A stretch of DNA of 64,000 bases, taken from positions 1,111,001-1,175,000 of the forward strand of contig NZ_CP084541.1 of assembly GCF_020410765.1 (NCBI RefSeq), written 5' to 3'. The position numbers were made by a program, and so were the translations under genes. The notes under the pieces were generated by a model. It saw nothing but the letters and a program-made list of their open reading frames with translations, had not been told where the DNA came from and made no database searches. The stretch is from Streptomyces marincola. GTDB taxonomy: Bacteria; Actinomycetota; Actinomycetes; Streptomycetales; Streptomycetaceae. This document shows, one piece after another, positions 8,772-17,257 of this stretch. Position 1 is the first letter of the stretch, and each line of letters opens with the position of its first letter.

Positions 8772-9895
8772 TGCGTCTCCTTGGGTGCCCAGTCGGGGTG
8801 GTTGCCGTGCATGGCCCGGTAGTAGGGGTCGTTCTCGGTGATCTCCCCCGCGCGGACGGGGAGGCCGGTGAAGGCGGCCTTGTAGAGAGCGGCGTTGAAT
8901 TCGAGGGAGCGGCGGGCGTCCGTTCCGCTGCCGGGGGGCCTGGTGCCGGCCCGCAGGGCGTCGAGCACGCCGGCGAGTTGGGCTGTGTGCGAGCTGGGCC
9001 GGTCGGCGGCCGGGGTCCGCCAGCGGGTGACGCGGGCGTCGTCGTCGAGGCCGGGGCGCGGGGTGTAGCGCCAGTCCGCGTTGCTGTGGCCGTAGAGGTG
9101 GGTGAGTTCGACGGTGGCGTCGGCGCAGTCGATGCGGATGCGGCTGACCTGGTCGGGGGACAGAACGCTGTTGACCACGGTGGCCATGGTGCCGCCCGCG
9201 AAGCGCACCAGGGCGGTGGAGACGTCCTCGCTCTCGATGTCGTGGACGAGGCGGGCGGCCATGGCGCGGATCTCGGTCCAGTCGCCGAGGAGGTGGAGGA
9301 GCAGGTCGGTCTGGTGGATGCCGTGCCCCATGGTGGGGCCGCCGCCTTCGCTGCTCCAGCGTCCGCGCCAGGGCACGCCGTAGTAGGCGTCGTCGCGGTA
9401 CCACGTGGTCTGGCAGTGGGCGACGAGGGGCGTGCCGAGGGCGCCGCTGTCGAGGAGTGCGCGGGCGTGCTCGGTGCCCGAGCCGTAGCGGTGCTGGGCG
9501 ACGACGGCCAGGTAGGGGCCGCCGTCGCGTTCGGCCGCCGAGATCTCGTCGAACTCGGCGAGGGACAGGCAGAGGGGTTTCTCGCACCACACCCAGGCGC
9601 CGGCGCGCAGGGCGGCGAGGGCCTGTTCGCGGTGGAGGGCCGGTGGCGTGCCGAGGATGACCAGGTCGGGCCGTTCGGTGTCGAGCATGGCGCCGAGGTC
9701 GGTGTATCCGGCGGGGGTGCCGATGCCGTCGACGGTGGCGGTGTGTTCGCGGAAGGCGTCGAGGCGGGCGGTGTCGATGTCGACGGCGGCGACGAGTTCG
9801 GCGTCCGCCGCGTGGGCGGCGAGGGCCGGCAGGTGGCCGTGCGTGACGATGGCGCCTGTCCCGACGACGGCGGCCCTGATGCGGCGTGCAGCCAT
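8768..9895 (-). CDS. Gfo/Idh/MocA-family oxidoreductase
   Basis: 375 residues from the ATG at 9895, with AGGAG about 9 bases upstream. The N-terminal Rossmann motif 'AAVVGTGAIVTHGHLPAL' and the diagnostic 'CEKPLCLSLAEFDE' define an NAD(P)-dependent sugar or inositol dehydrogenase family member. The C-terminal domain carries 'GGGPTMGHGIHQTDLLLHLLGD', containing the usual catalytic His-Asp region. Co-transcribed with the PmoA-like gene. A palindromic LacI-type site lies 38 bases upstream of the start, so expression is probably sugar-controlled. The substrate is unknown. Confidence 0.88.
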   Translation of the reverse strand: MAARRIRAAVVGTGAIVTHGHLPALAAHAADAELVAAVDIDTARLDAFREHTATVDGIGTPAGYTDLGAMLDTERPDLVILGTPPALHREQALAALRAGAWVWCEKPLCLSLAEFDEISAAERDGGPYLAVVAQHRYGSGTEHARALLDSGALGTPLVAHCQTTWYRDDAYYGVPWRGRWSSEGGGPTMGHGIHQTDLLLHLLGDWTEIRAMAARLVHDIESEDVSTALVRFAGGTMATVVNSVLSPDQVSRIRIDCADATVELTHLYGHSNADWRYTPRPGLDDDARVTRWRTPAADRPSSHTAQLAGVLDALRAGTRPPGSGTDARRSLEFNAALYKAAFTGLPVRAGEITENDPYYRAMHGNHPDWAPKETQ

Positions 9896-9932
9896 GTGGT
9901 GCGACTCCTGGCTGGTGTGGCGGCGCGCGAGA

Positions 9933-9944
9933 GTAAGCGCTTTC
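9933..9944. promoter_or_regulatory. LacI-type operator-like palindrome
   Basis: GTAAGCGCTTTC contains the 8-bp palindrome AAGCGCTT with a central CpG, the hallmark of many LacI/GalR-family operators. It sits 38 bases before the Gfo/Idh start. The same core occurs at 45617, 57799 and 57821. Confidence 0.55.
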
Positions 9945-9982
9945 GTGCGGTCAGCCAACCATGTCGCTGTTCGGCGTGACAA

Positions 9983-10017
9983 GGGCACCACGGGCGGCCG
10001 GGCCGCCCGTGGTGCCC
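9983..10017 (-). terminator. Hairpin terminator after pyk
   Basis: 17-bp inverted repeat, GGGCACCACGGGCGGCC at 9983-9999 against its exact complement at 10001-10017; the innermost pairs must open to form the loop. It lies 17 bases past the pyk stop. Confidence 0.8.
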
Positions 10018-10033
10018 GCGGTCCACCGGGTTG

Positions 10034-11470
10034 TCAGTGCTGTGGCGCGTCGTCCTCGCCGACGCGGTGCACGCGCACCAGGTTGGTGGTGCCCGGGGTG
10101 GCGGGCGGCGAGCCCGCGGTCATGACCACGGTGTCGCCCTTGCGGCAGCGGCCGATGCGCAGGAGTTGCTCGTCCATCTGGGCCACCATGTCGTCGGTGG
10201 TGCTGACGGTGGGCACCAGGTAGGTCTCGACTCCCCAGGTGAGGGTGAGTTGGGCGTGGGTGGCGGGGTCGGGGGTGAACGCGACCACGGGGATGGGCGA
10301 GCGGTAGCGGGAGAGCCGGCGCGCGGTGTCGCCGCTCTGGGTGAAGGCGACGAGGAGCTTCGCGTCGAGGAAGTCGCCGATCTCGGCGGCGGCCCGGGCG
10401 ACCGCGCCGCCCTGGGTGCGCGGCTTGCCGCCCTGGGCGAGCGGCGGGAGGCCCCGGGAGAGCAGGTCCTCCTCGGAGGCGGCGACGATGCGGCTCATGG
10501 TGCGGACGGTCTCGACCGGGTACCTGCCGACGCTGGTCTCGCCGGAGAGCATGACGGCGTCCGTGCCGTCCATGACGGCGTTGGCGACGTCGGACGCCTC
10601 GGCGCGGGTGGGGCGGGACGACTCGATCATGGAGTCGAGCATCTGGGTGGCGACGATGACGGGCTTGGCGTTGCGCTTGGCGAGTTTGACGGCGCGCTTC
10701 TGGACGAGCGGGACGGCTTCGAGGGGGACTTCGACGCCGAGGTCGCCGCGGGCGACCATGATGCCGTCGAAGGCGTCGACGATGTCCTGGAGGTTGGCCT
10801 CGGCCTGCGGCTTCTCGATCTTGGCGATGACGGGGAGGAAGCGCCCTTCCTCGGCCATGACGCGGTGGACGTCCTTGATGTCGTCGCCGCTGCGCACGAA
10901 CGAGAGGGCGATGATGTCGACGCCGGTGCGCAGGGCCCAGCGCAGGTCGTCGATGTCCTTGGTGGACAGGGCGGGCACGGAGACGGCGACGCCGGGGAGG
11001 TTGAGGCCCTTGTGGTCGGAGACCAGACCGCCTTCGACGACGCGGGTGCGGACGCGGGGGCCGTCGACGGCGACGACTTCGAGGGCGACGCGGCCGTCGT
11101 CGACGAGGATGCGCTCGCCGGGGACGACGTCGCCGGCGAGGCCGGGGTAGGTGGTGCCGCAGTGGTGCTGGTCACCGGTGACGTCTTCCGTGGTGATGGT
11201 GAATTCGTCGCCGGGTTCGAGGAGGACCGGGCCTTCCTTGAAGCTGCCGAGGCGAATCTTGGGTCCCTGGAGGTCGGCCAGAATTCCGACGCTGCGTCCC
11301 CATTCCGTGGCGGCGCGGCGGACCCGCTGGTAGCGCAGCTCGTGCTCACGGTGGGCGCCATGGCTGAGGTTGAGCCTGGCCACGTCCATTCCCGCCTCCA
11401 CCAGCGCGGCAATGCGCTCATATGAGTCGGTGGCGGGACCAAGTGTGCAGACAATTTTCGCTCGGCGCAT
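10034..11470 (-). CDS. pyk: Pyruvate kinase
   Basis: 478 residues. Converts phosphoenolpyruvate plus ADP to pyruvate plus ATP, the last step of glycolysis. The start 'MRRAKIVCTLGPATDSYERI', the substrate region 'ARLNLSHGAHREHELR', 'LADLQGPKIRLG', 'PVIAKIEKPQAEANL', the signature 'DGIMVARGDLGVEVPLEAVPLVQK' and 'SGETSVGRYPVETVR' are all intact, with the C-terminal domain ending in 'VRVHRVGEDDAPQH'. Single-gene unit with its own candidate promoter (11535-11563) and a strong terminator after it. Confidence 0.97.
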   Translation of the reverse strand: MRRAKIVCTLGPATDSYERIAALVEAGMDVARLNLSHGAHREHELRYQRVRRAATEWGRSVGILADLQGPKIRLGSFKEGPVLLEPGDEFTITTEDVTGDQHHCGTTYPGLAGDVVPGERILVDDGRVALEVVAVDGPRVRTRVVEGGLVSDHKGLNLPGVAVSVPALSTKDIDDLRWALRTGVDIIALSFVRSGDDIKDVHRVMAEEGRFLPVIAKIEKPQAEANLQDIVDAFDGIMVARGDLGVEVPLEAVPLVQKRAVKLAKRNAKPVIVATQMLDSMIESSRPTRAEASDVANAVMDGTDAVMLSGETSVGRYPVETVRTMSRIVAASEEDLLSRGLPPLAQGGKPRTQGGAVARAAAEIGDFLDAKLLVAFTQSGDTARRLSRYRSPIPVVAFTPDPATHAQLTLTWGVETYLVPTVSTTDDMVAQMDEQLLRIGRCRKGDTVVMTAGSPPATPGTTNLVRVHRVGEDDAPQH

Positions 11471-11534
11471 GGCCCAACCTTAGGAGTTACCAACCAGTAG
11501 AGAGTCATCCGGAAGTAACCACGCAACGGCGGGA

Positions 11535-11563
11535 AATTAAAGAGAGTCCCACAACTCTCGCAA
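11535..11563 (-). promoter_or_regulatory. pyk: Candidate pyk promoter with overlapping inverted repeat
   Basis: Read on the minus strand: -35 TTGCGA, 17-base spacer, -10 TTAATT, placed 65 bases ahead of the pyk start. The spacer contains the inverted repeat GAGAGT-N6-ACTCTC (11542-11559), which could bind a regulator. Position and spacing fit; strength is unproven. Confidence 0.4.
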
Positions 11564-11602
11564 TGAGCGGGCGCCTGCTCCTTTGAGCTTTTCGGCGGGG
11601 CC

Positions 11603-12997
11603 TTATCGAGGGCTTATCTGCCCGGTGCCTTCCGCGGCGAAACGTCGTTCCGCGACGGCGCGCGCGCCGGTGGTATTCAGGCCGAAGGTGGTGAAAGCGG
11701 TGCGCTCGGGCAGCGGGTAGCAGTCACGGCCCGTCAGGTGGTTGAGGATCACGGCGCTGCGGTGGGCGAGGAGTCCGAGGTCGGGGGCGCCGACGCCGTG
11801 CGTGTGGCGTTCGGCGTTCTGCACGTAGACGGTCCCGGTGACCGAGGGGTCGAGTGCCAGCCGGTAGCGGTCGTCGACCTCGTGGCGCCCGGCGGCGTCG
11901 CGGCGCAGGTGGGGGGCGAGGCCGGACAGGAGCGGCGCGAGGGGGCGTTCGCGGTATCCGGTGGCCAGGACGAGCGCGCCGGTGGGCAGGTGGGACGTCG
12001 TGCTCTGCTCGGCGTGGTCGAGGTGCAGCAGGAGCCCGCCCTCGGCGCGGCAATGCGCGGCGCGGACGGTGACGCCCGGGGTGAGCGTGGTGTCGGGCCA
12101 GCCGCCGGTGATGCTCCGCCGGTACAGCTCGTCGTGGATGGCGGCGAGCGTGCCGGCGTCGATGGCCTTGTACAGCTGCCACTGGCGGGCGGTGAGGTGG
12201 TCGCGGACGGGTTCGCCGAGACCGTGGAAGTAGCGGGTGTAGTCGGGCGTGAAGTGTTCGAGGCCGAGCTTGCTGTACTCCATGGGGGCGAACGCGGGGC
12301 TGCGGGTGAGCCAGTGGAGTCGTTCGCGGCCGGCCGGGCGGGCGCGGAGCAGGTCGAGGAAGACCTCGGCGCCGGACTGCCCCGAGCCGACGACGGTGAT
12401 GTGGTCGGCGGCGAGGAGGCGTTCGCGGTGGTCCAGGTAGTCGGCGGAGTGCACGACGGGCGCGGTGGCGGTGTCGGCGAGGGTGCGCAGGGCGCCGGGG
12501 ACGTGGGGGGCGGTGCCGATGCCGACGACGAGGTTGCGGGCGTGGGTGCGGCCGGTGGCGCCGGTGCCGAGGCGGGTGTGGTCGAGCGTGAAGACGGCCG
12601 CCTCCCGGTCCCAGTGGACGGCGTCGACGCGGTGGTCGAAGTGGAGTCCTTCGAGGTGGGTGCTGACCCAGCGGCAGTAGGCGTCGTATTCGGCGCGCGG
12701 CGTGTGGAAGCGTTCGGCGAAGTAGAAGGGGTACAGGCGCTGGCGGGCGCGGAGGTAGTTGAGGAAGGTCCACGGGCTGGTGGGGTCGGCCAGGGTGACG
12801 AGGTCGGCGAGGAAGGGGACTTGGAGGGTGGTGCCCTCGATGAGGAGTCCCGGGTGCCAGTGGAACGCGGGGCGTTGCTCGTACCAGGCCGTGCGCAGGT
12901 CGGCCCTGGGCTGGGCGAGGGCGGCGAGGGACAGGTTGGCGGGGCCGATGCCGATGCCGGCGAGGTCGAGGACGCGGTGGGGGCGGCTGGGTGTCAT
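11603..12997 (-). CDS. Lysine/ornithine N-monooxygenase-like flavoprotein (DesB/IucD type)
   Basis: 464 residues from the ATG at 12997, which overlaps the preceding decarboxylase stop by 4 bases. Features of FAD- and NADPH-dependent amine N-hydroxylases: 'DLAGIGIGPANLSLAALAQ' (FAD site), 'HPGLLIEGTTLQVPFLADLVTLADPTSPWTFLNYL' (conserved block), 'VVGSGQSGAEVFLDLL' (NADPH site), 'LVLATGYRERPL' and the C-terminal 'NAERHTHGVGAPDLGLLAHRSAVIL'. Homologues hydroxylate lysine, ornithine, cadaverine or putrescine during hydroxamate siderophore synthesis. With an upstream decarboxylase, cadaverine or a related diamine is the likely substrate. No acyltransferase or NIS synthetase follows; pyk is next. 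Confidence 0.88.
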   Translation of the reverse strand: MTPSRPHRVLDLAGIGIGPANLSLAALAQPRADLRTAWYEQRPAFHWHPGLLIEGTTLQVPFLADLVTLADPTSPWTFLNYLRARQRLYPFYFAERFHTPRAEYDAYCRWVSTHLEGLHFDHRVDAVHWDREAAVFTLDHTRLGTGATGRTHARNLVVGIGTAPHVPGALRTLADTATAPVVHSADYLDHRERLLAADHITVVGSGQSGAEVFLDLLRARPAGRERLHWLTRSPAFAPMEYSKLGLEHFTPDYTRYFHGLGEPVRDHLTARQWQLYKAIDAGTLAAIHDELYRRSITGGWPDTTLTPGVTVRAAHCRAEGGLLLHLDHAEQSTTSHLPTGALVLATGYRERPLAPLLSGLAPHLRRDAAGRHEVDDRYRLALDPSVTGTVYVQNAERHTHGVGAPDLGLLAHRSAVILNHLTGRDCYPLPERTAFTTFGLNTTGARAVAERRFAAEGTGQISPR

Positions 12998-14487
12998 GGG
13001 CGGGTGTCCTGGGGGGAACGGCGGTGCGTGGGCCGGTCGTCGGCGTGCTCGGGGTCCTGGTCGAGGACGAGTTTGACGAGGGCGGCGAGGTCGTTCGGCT
13101 GGGCGAAGGGGTTGAGCAGGGTGGCCTTGAGCCACAGGGCGGGGCGTCCGTCGGGGCCGTGCGCGCGTGCGCGCCCGAGGACGGCGCGGCCCTCGGTGAG
13201 CAGGCGCCGGCGGACGGCCGCCACGTGCTGGTCGGTGGCGCCGGCCGGGCGGAAGAGGACGGTGCTGATGGTGGGCGGCGCGTGGAGGGTGAGGCGTGGT
13301 TCCGCGGCGACGAGGTCGGCGAGGTCGGCCGCGGCGCGGCAGGTGCGGTCGACGAGTTCGGCGAGTCCGCTCGTGCCCAGGGCGCGCAGGGTGGCGGCGA
13401 TCTTGAGGATGTCGGGGCGGCGGGTGGTGCGCAGGGAGCGGCCGAGGAGGTCGGGGAGGCCGGCTTGTGTGTCGTCCTCGGCGTTGAGGTAGTCGGCGCG
13501 TTGGGCGAGGGGGGTGAGGGCGGCGCGGTCGGGGGTGGTGAGGAGTCCGGCGGCGACGGGCTGCCAGCCGAGTTTGTGCAGGTCGAGGGTGACGGTGTCG
13601 GCGCGGTCGAGGCCGGTGAGCTTGGCGCGGTGGGTGGGGCTGAGCAGGAGGGGGCCGCCGTAGGCGGCGTCGACGTGGAGTGCGGTGGGCCGGTGGGGGC
13701 GGTGGGCGGCGACGATGTCGGCGATCGGGTGCAGCGGGTCGATGGCGCCGCTGTCGGTGGTGCCCGCGGTGGCGATGACGAGGGCGGGGGGCGCGTGCGG
13801 CCGGTGGGGTGGTCGCGGGGTGGTGAGGGCGTGGTGGACGGCGGCGGGGTCGAGGAGTCCGCGGGGGGTGGGCAGGACGGTGGGGGCGGGCAGGCCGAGG
13901 AGCCAGGCGGCGCGGTGGACGCTGTGGTGGGCGTTGGCTCCGCAGATGAGGGTGAGGTGCGCAGGGAGGTTCTCGCGGGCGAGCAGTGCGGCGATGAGGT
14001 TCGCCTCGGTGCCGCCGGTGGTGACGAGGGCGTCGGGGTCGGGGCCTTGGGGGTGGACGAGGCGGGCGAGGTCACGGGCCAGTCGGTGTTCGAGCGCGGA
14101 GGCCGCGGGTGCCTGGTCCCAGGAGTCCATGGAGGGGTTGAGGGCCGCGGCGGCGAGGTCGGCGGCGACGGCGACGGCGAGGGGCGGGGCGTGCAGGTGG
14201 GCGGCGCAGTGGGGGTCGGCGGGGTCGGCGGCGCCTTCGGCGAGTGCGGTGACGAGCGTGCGGAGGGCGTCGTGGGGGCCGGTGCCGTGGGTGGGGAGGG
14301 TGGGGCCGATGAGTTCGGTGAGGCGTCGGGTGACGGCGTCGGGTCCGCCGGCGGGCAGGGGGCCGCTGCGGGCGGCGGCGCCTTCGGCGAGTGCGGTGAG
14401 GACGGTGTCGAGGAGGGGGCGCAGGGCGCGGGGGCCCGCGGCCGCGCCGGCGAGGCGGGCGGCGTCGGCTGGGGTGGGCACGGGCAT
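12994..14487 (-). CDS. PLP-dependent group II decarboxylase (DesA/diaminobutyrate decarboxylase type)
   Basis: 497 residues from an ATG at 14487 with GAAGGG upstream. The family markers are 'NPSMDSWDQAPAASALEHRLARDL', 'TTGGTEANLIAALLARE', 'ATAGTTDSGAIDPLHPIADI', 'HVDAAYGGPLLLS' and the PLP-lysine motif 'TLDLHKLGWQP'. The family decarboxylates L-lysine, L-2,4-diaminobutyrate or aromatic amino acids. Coupled by a 4-base overlap to the N-hydroxylase gene, matching the desA-desB order of desferrioxamine loci. No convincing iron box (TTAGGTTAGGCTAACCTAA-like) is seen upstream, so iron control is not supported by sequence. Substrate is inferred. Confidence 0.85.
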   Translation of the reverse strand: MPVPTPADAARLAGAAAGPRALRPLLDTVLTALAEGAAARSGPLPAGGPDAVTRRLTELIGPTLPTHGTGPHDALRTLVTALAEGAADPADPHCAAHLHAPPLAVAVAADLAAAALNPSMDSWDQAPAASALEHRLARDLARLVHPQGPDPDALVTTGGTEANLIAALLARENLPAHLTLICGANAHHSVHRAAWLLGLPAPTVLPTPRGLLDPAAVHHALTTPRPPHRPHAPPALVIATAGTTDSGAIDPLHPIADIVAAHRPHRPTALHVDAAYGGPLLLSPTHRAKLTGLDRADTVTLDLHKLGWQPVAAGLLTTPDRAALTPLAQRADYLNAEDDTQAGLPDLLGRSLRTTRRPDILKIAATLRALGTSGLAELVDRTCRAAADLADLVAAEPRLTLHAPPTISTVLFRPAGATDQHVAAVRRRLLTEGRAVLGRARAHGPDGRPALWLKATLLNPFAQPNDLAALVKLVLDQDPEHADDRPTHRRSPQDTRP

Positions 14488-14644
14488 GGGGGACCCTTCG
14501 GTGTGGGGGCACCGCGTGCGGCAGGGACGGCGCTCAAGCTACGCGGGGTGGCTTCGCGGGGTCCCGGCGTTGTGCGTCGTTCCCCCGAACGGGTGACCGC
14601 GCCGTCGTTCTCCGCCGGGTGGGTGTGCGGTGCCCCGGCCGGGT

Positions 14645-14670
14645 CGGCCCCGCCCGTGCGGGCGGGGCCG
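14645..14670 (-). terminator. Hairpin terminator after pepN
   Basis: 12-bp stem CGGCCCCGCCCG (14645-14656) with CGGGCGGGGCCG (14659-14670), nearly pure G/C, 10 bases beyond the pepN stop. Confidence 0.7.
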
Positions 14671-14679
14671 GCCCCGCCG

Positions 14680-17160
14680 TCACCGGCCGAGGACGGCGAG
14701 GGCGCGGCGCAGTTCGTCGAGTTGGTCGCCGAGGCCGCGGCGCAGGGCGGGGGTGAGGTCGTCGCGGCGCAGGGTCTCCTCGCCGAGGCGCAGGGTCTCG
14801 GGGTCGGTGAGGGTGTGGGGGAACGCCGCGCGGCCCGCGAGGGCGCCGAGCGTGTGGCCGCGCCGGGCGGCGAGGTCGACGGCGGCGGGGAAGTAGCGGG
14901 CGGCCCAGGGGGTGAGGAGTTCGCGCTGCTCGTGTTGCCAGAAGCCTTCCGCGGTGGCCCTGAACAGGTAGTTCGACAGGGTGTCCGCGGTGCCGAACAT
15001 CGCTTCCCAGGCGGCTTCCTTGGCGGCGGGGTCGGGGAGCGCGGCGCGGCAGCGGGCGGCTCCTTCCGCGCCGGCCGCGGTGGTGTCGCGGGCGGCTTCC
15101 GCGTCGATCTCGTCCTCGGTGGTGGCGCCGAGGGCGGCGAGTCGCCGCAGCAGGCGCCAGCGCAGTTCGGGGTCGAGCGCGGGGCCGCCCGGCAGGGTGC
15201 CGGCCTGCCGCCAGGCGCGCAGGGGGGCGGGTTCCGTGGCGGTGTCGATGGCGGTGCGGGCGGCGACGAGGCGGCGGGCGGGGTCGGTGTCGCCGGCGGC
15301 GAGGAGTTCGTGCGCGAGGTCGGAGAGGGTGGCGAGGGCGGCGGGCCGCCGGTGGTGGGGCAGGTAGCGTCCGGCGAGGGGGCCGGTCGCGAAGGCGAGG
15401 GCGGCTTCGAGGATCGCGGTGACGGGTTCGGCGGGCAGGTGCCCGCGCGCGGTGTCGAGGTAGTCCTCGGGCGGCAGGTCGCCGTCGCGGACCATGTCGC
15501 GTGCGGCGGTCCACAGGACGGTGCGGGTGAGGGGGTCGGGGAGGGCGGACAGGGTGCGGCGCGCGGTGTTCCAGGAGTGCGGGTCGAGGCGGATCTTGGC
15601 GTAGGTGAGGTCGCCGTCGTTGAGGACGACGAGGTCGGGCCTCGGGCCCGGGTAGGTGTGGTCCGTGGTGCCCGCCGCGGCGGGCAGGTCGAGGTCGTGC
15701 CGGTCGAGGGGGGTTCCTTCTGCGGTGTAGGTGCCCAGGCGCAGCCGGTGGGGTCGTGCGCCGGCGTGTGCGAGGCGCAGGTGCCAGGCGTCCTCCGTGG
15801 TGGTGATGCCGGCGGTGAGGGTGTCGGGTCCTGTGGTGCGCAGCCAGGCGTCGGCCCAGTCGGTGACGGGGCGGCCGGAGGCGCGGGTCATGGCGTCGAC
15901 GAGGTCGGCGAGGGTGGCGTTGCCGAAGCGGTGGCGGGCGAAGTGGTCGTTGAGGCCGGTGAGGAACGCGTCGTCGCCGAGCCAGGTGACGAGTTGCCGC
16001 AGGGCGGAGGCGCCTTTGGCGTAGGAGATGCCGTCGAAGTTGAGGAGGGCGGCGGCGGTGTCGGGCACGGCGTCGGGTTCCGGGGCGACGGGGTGGGTGG
16101 AGGCGCGCTGGTCGGCGTCGTAGCCGAACTGCTTCCTGCCGGTGGAGAACTCGGGCCACGGGCGGTGGTCGGTGGCGTCGTTCGTGACCCGGTAGCCCAG
16201 GTAGTCGGCGAAGGACTCGTTGAGCCAGATGTCGTCCCACCAGCGGAGGGTGACGAGGTCGCCGAACCACATGTGGGCCATTTCGTGGGCGATGGTGACG
16301 GCGCGGTCGGCGCGCTGGCTGTCGGTGGCGGCGGCGCGGTGGATGTGGTTCTCGCTGATGGTGACGAGGCCGGGGTTCTCCATGGCGCCGGCGTTGAACT
16401 CGGGGACGAATGCCTGGTCGTAGGAGTCGAACGGGTAGGGCTCGTCGAAGAGTTCGTGGTAGTGGTCGAAGCAGCGGCGGGTGATGTCGAGGAGTTCGTC
16501 CGCGTCCTTGTCGAGGTGTTCCGCGAGGGAGCGCCGCACGTGCAGGCCGAAGGTCAGTCCCGCGTGTTCGGTGCGCACGGAGTGGTAGGGGCCGGCGGCG
16601 ACGGCCACCAGGTAGGTGCTGATGGGCGGGGTGGTGGCGCAGCGGTGGCGTCCGGGCTGGCCTGTGACGGGGGTGGCGATGCCGTTGCCGAGGACGGTCC
16701 AGTCCTCGGGGGCGGTGACGGCGAGATCGAAGACGGCTTTGAGGTCGGGCTGGTCGAAGGCGGCGAAGACGAGGGGTGCGTCGGCGAGGAAGCACATGCT
16801 GTAGAGGTAGGTGAGGCCGTCCGCCGGGTCGGTGAAGCGGTGCAGTCCCTCGCCGGTGCGGGAGTAGGGCATGTCGGCGGTGACGGTGAGTTCGTGGGCG
16901 CCTGCGGTGAGGGCGGGGAGGGGCAGCCGGCCGTCGGTGAGGGTGTGGGGGTCGAGGTCGAGTCCGTCGAGGGTGGCGCGGTGGAGTGTGGTGGGCCGCA
17001 GTTCGGCGAACGTGTCGCCGGGCCGGCGCGCGGTGAAGCGGATGGTGGTGGTCGAGGCGAACGTGCGGTCGCCTCGGGTGAGGTCGAGGTCGATCTCGTA
17101 GCGGTGGACGTCGAGGAGTTCCGCTCGGGCTTCCGCTTCTGTGCGTGTCAGTGGGGCCAT
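14680..17160 (-). CDS. pepN: Aminopeptidase N (M1 metallopeptidase)
   Basis: 826 residues from the ATG at 17160, selected because a CACGAT hexamer ends exactly 7 bases upstream (leaderless pattern); an ATG three codons earlier is also possible. The exopeptidase motif 'FNAGAMENPGLVTI' and zinc site 'VTIAHEMAHMWFGDLVTLRWWDDIWLNESFADYLGYR' (HExxH-18-E) are complete. Length and C-terminal ERAP1-like helical domain match the actinobacterial PepN of about 850 residues. It removes N-terminal amino acids from peptides in the cytoplasm. Monocistronic, with its own terminator. Confidence 0.96.
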   Translation of the reverse strand: MAPLTRTEAEARAELLDVHRYEIDLDLTRGDRTFASTTTIRFTARRPGDTFAELRPTTLHRATLDGLDLDPHTLTDGRLPLPALTAGAHELTVTADMPYSRTGEGLHRFTDPADGLTYLYSMCFLADAPLVFAAFDQPDLKAVFDLAVTAPEDWTVLGNGIATPVTGQPGRHRCATTPPISTYLVAVAAGPYHSVRTEHAGLTFGLHVRRSLAEHLDKDADELLDITRRCFDHYHELFDEPYPFDSYDQAFVPEFNAGAMENPGLVTISENHIHRAAATDSQRADRAVTIAHEMAHMWFGDLVTLRWWDDIWLNESFADYLGYRVTNDATDHRPWPEFSTGRKQFGYDADQRASTHPVAPEPDAVPDTAAALLNFDGISYAKGASALRQLVTWLGDDAFLTGLNDHFARHRFGNATLADLVDAMTRASGRPVTDWADAWLRTTGPDTLTAGITTTEDAWHLRLAHAGARPHRLRLGTYTAEGTPLDRHDLDLPAAAGTTDHTYPGPRPDLVVLNDGDLTYAKIRLDPHSWNTARRTLSALPDPLTRTVLWTAARDMVRDGDLPPEDYLDTARGHLPAEPVTAILEAALAFATGPLAGRYLPHHRRPAALATLSDLAHELLAAGDTDPARRLVAARTAIDTATEPAPLRAWRQAGTLPGGPALDPELRWRLLRRLAALGATTEDEIDAEAARDTTAAGAEGAARCRAALPDPAAKEAAWEAMFGTADTLSNYLFRATAEGFWQHEQRELLTPWAARYFPAAVDLAARRGHTLGALAGRAAFPHTLTDPETLRLGEETLRRDDLTPALRRGLGDQLDELRRALAVLGR

Positions 17161-17167
17161 GGGGGCC

Positions 17168-17173
17168 ATCGTG
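17168..17173 (-). promoter_or_regulatory. pepN: Leaderless-type -10 element of pepN
   Basis: CACGAT on the minus strand, ending 7 bases before the ATG at 17160. It matches the second A and final T of TANNNT. Its fit to the spacing seen at nine other genes here supports the shorter pepN start. Confidence 0.4.
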
Positions 17174-17236
17174 CCGCAGGGCGTTCCCGGGGCGCACTCG
17201 GGTTGCGCGGGCGGCCCCGGGGGTCGGGGCGGTTCG

Positions 17237-17254
17237 GGACAGGGTGTCCTGTCC
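17237..17254 (-). terminator. Small hairpin after chorismate mutase
   Basis: GGACAG (17237-17242), 6-base loop, CTGTCC (17249-17254), directly after the chorismate mutase stop. Short stem, so a weak terminator at best. Confidence 0.35.
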
Positions 17255-17257
17255 TGG

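Noticed and set aside
11474..11500. Possible iron box (TTAGGAGTTACC) upstream of pyk
   Set aside because: Only one half resembles the TTAGGTTAGGCTAACCTAA dyad, and it lies on the pyk side rather than before the DesA-like gene.
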